Part shown: positions 6,084 through 6,291 of the stretch, piece after piece | How the letters are laid out: every line of letters starts with the position of its first letter | Position numbering within the stretch: position 1 is the first letter of the stretch | Origin: Rhodoluna sp. | GTDB taxonomy: Bacteria > Actinomycetota > Actinomycetes > Actinomycetales > Microbacteriaceae | Reading direction: 5' to 3' | DNA length: 6,291 bases | Assembly: GCA_023260375.1 (NCBI GenBank) | Contig: JALQVK010000139.1 | Location: 1 to 6,291, forward strand | Notes under the pieces: model-generated | What the model was told of the DNA's origin: nothing | Database searches by the model: none | What the model saw: the letters and a program-made list of their open reading frames with translations, nothing else | Program-made: the position numbers and the translations under genes

Positions 6084-6291
<208 letters not shown>

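Overview
The window looks like a chromosomal housekeeping segment of an actinobacterium, read entirely from the minus strand. By eye the base composition is close to 50% GC. Together with the compact layout, this would suit a streamlined aquatic Microbacteriaceae such as the Aquiluna/Rhodoluna type; that placement is an inference from composition, layout and 5S/23S style, not a search result. The gene order (TPR-like protein, HAD-IIA phosphatase, a tiny protein, tlyA, nadK, recN, then pyrG) matches, as I recall it, the Mycobacterium tuberculosis Rv1691-Rv1696 cluster followed by pyrG (Rv1699).

Reading in the direction of transcription (right to left): the last ~208 nt of a 23S rRNA (6291-6084), a ~93-nt spacer with a strong hairpin, a complete 5S rRNA (5990-5872), and a 14-bp-stem intrinsic terminator (5861-5831). 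Twenty-odd bases later a tightly packed protein operon starts: a TPR-like protein with an RG-rich tail (5800-4721), a HAD-IIA phosphatase (start best placed at GTG 4728), a 46-codon gene (3732-3592), tlyA (TTG 3604 to 2798), nadK (2801-1869) and recN (start best placed at TTG 1867, stop 179). After a 67-nt gap the first 37 codons of pyrG (111-1) run off the left edge.

The six complete genes overlap by 4-13 nt or are separated by 1-12 nt, so translational coupling is likely. Their roles are ribosome maturation (TlyA), NADP supply (NadK), double-strand-break repair (RecN), phosphate-ester salvage (HAD) and CTP synthesis (PyrG, possibly its own unit).

I found no mobile element, CRISPR array, tRNA, prophage or defence system, and no evidence for a new biological system. 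The points worth a second look are start-site and expression questions: a small overlapping gene that is easily missed, three non-ATG starts, an operon with no promoter space behind an rRNA terminator, a pyrG start without a Shine-Dalgarno sequence, and a recN-pyrG junction lacking the steA/steB genes found there in mycobacteria.
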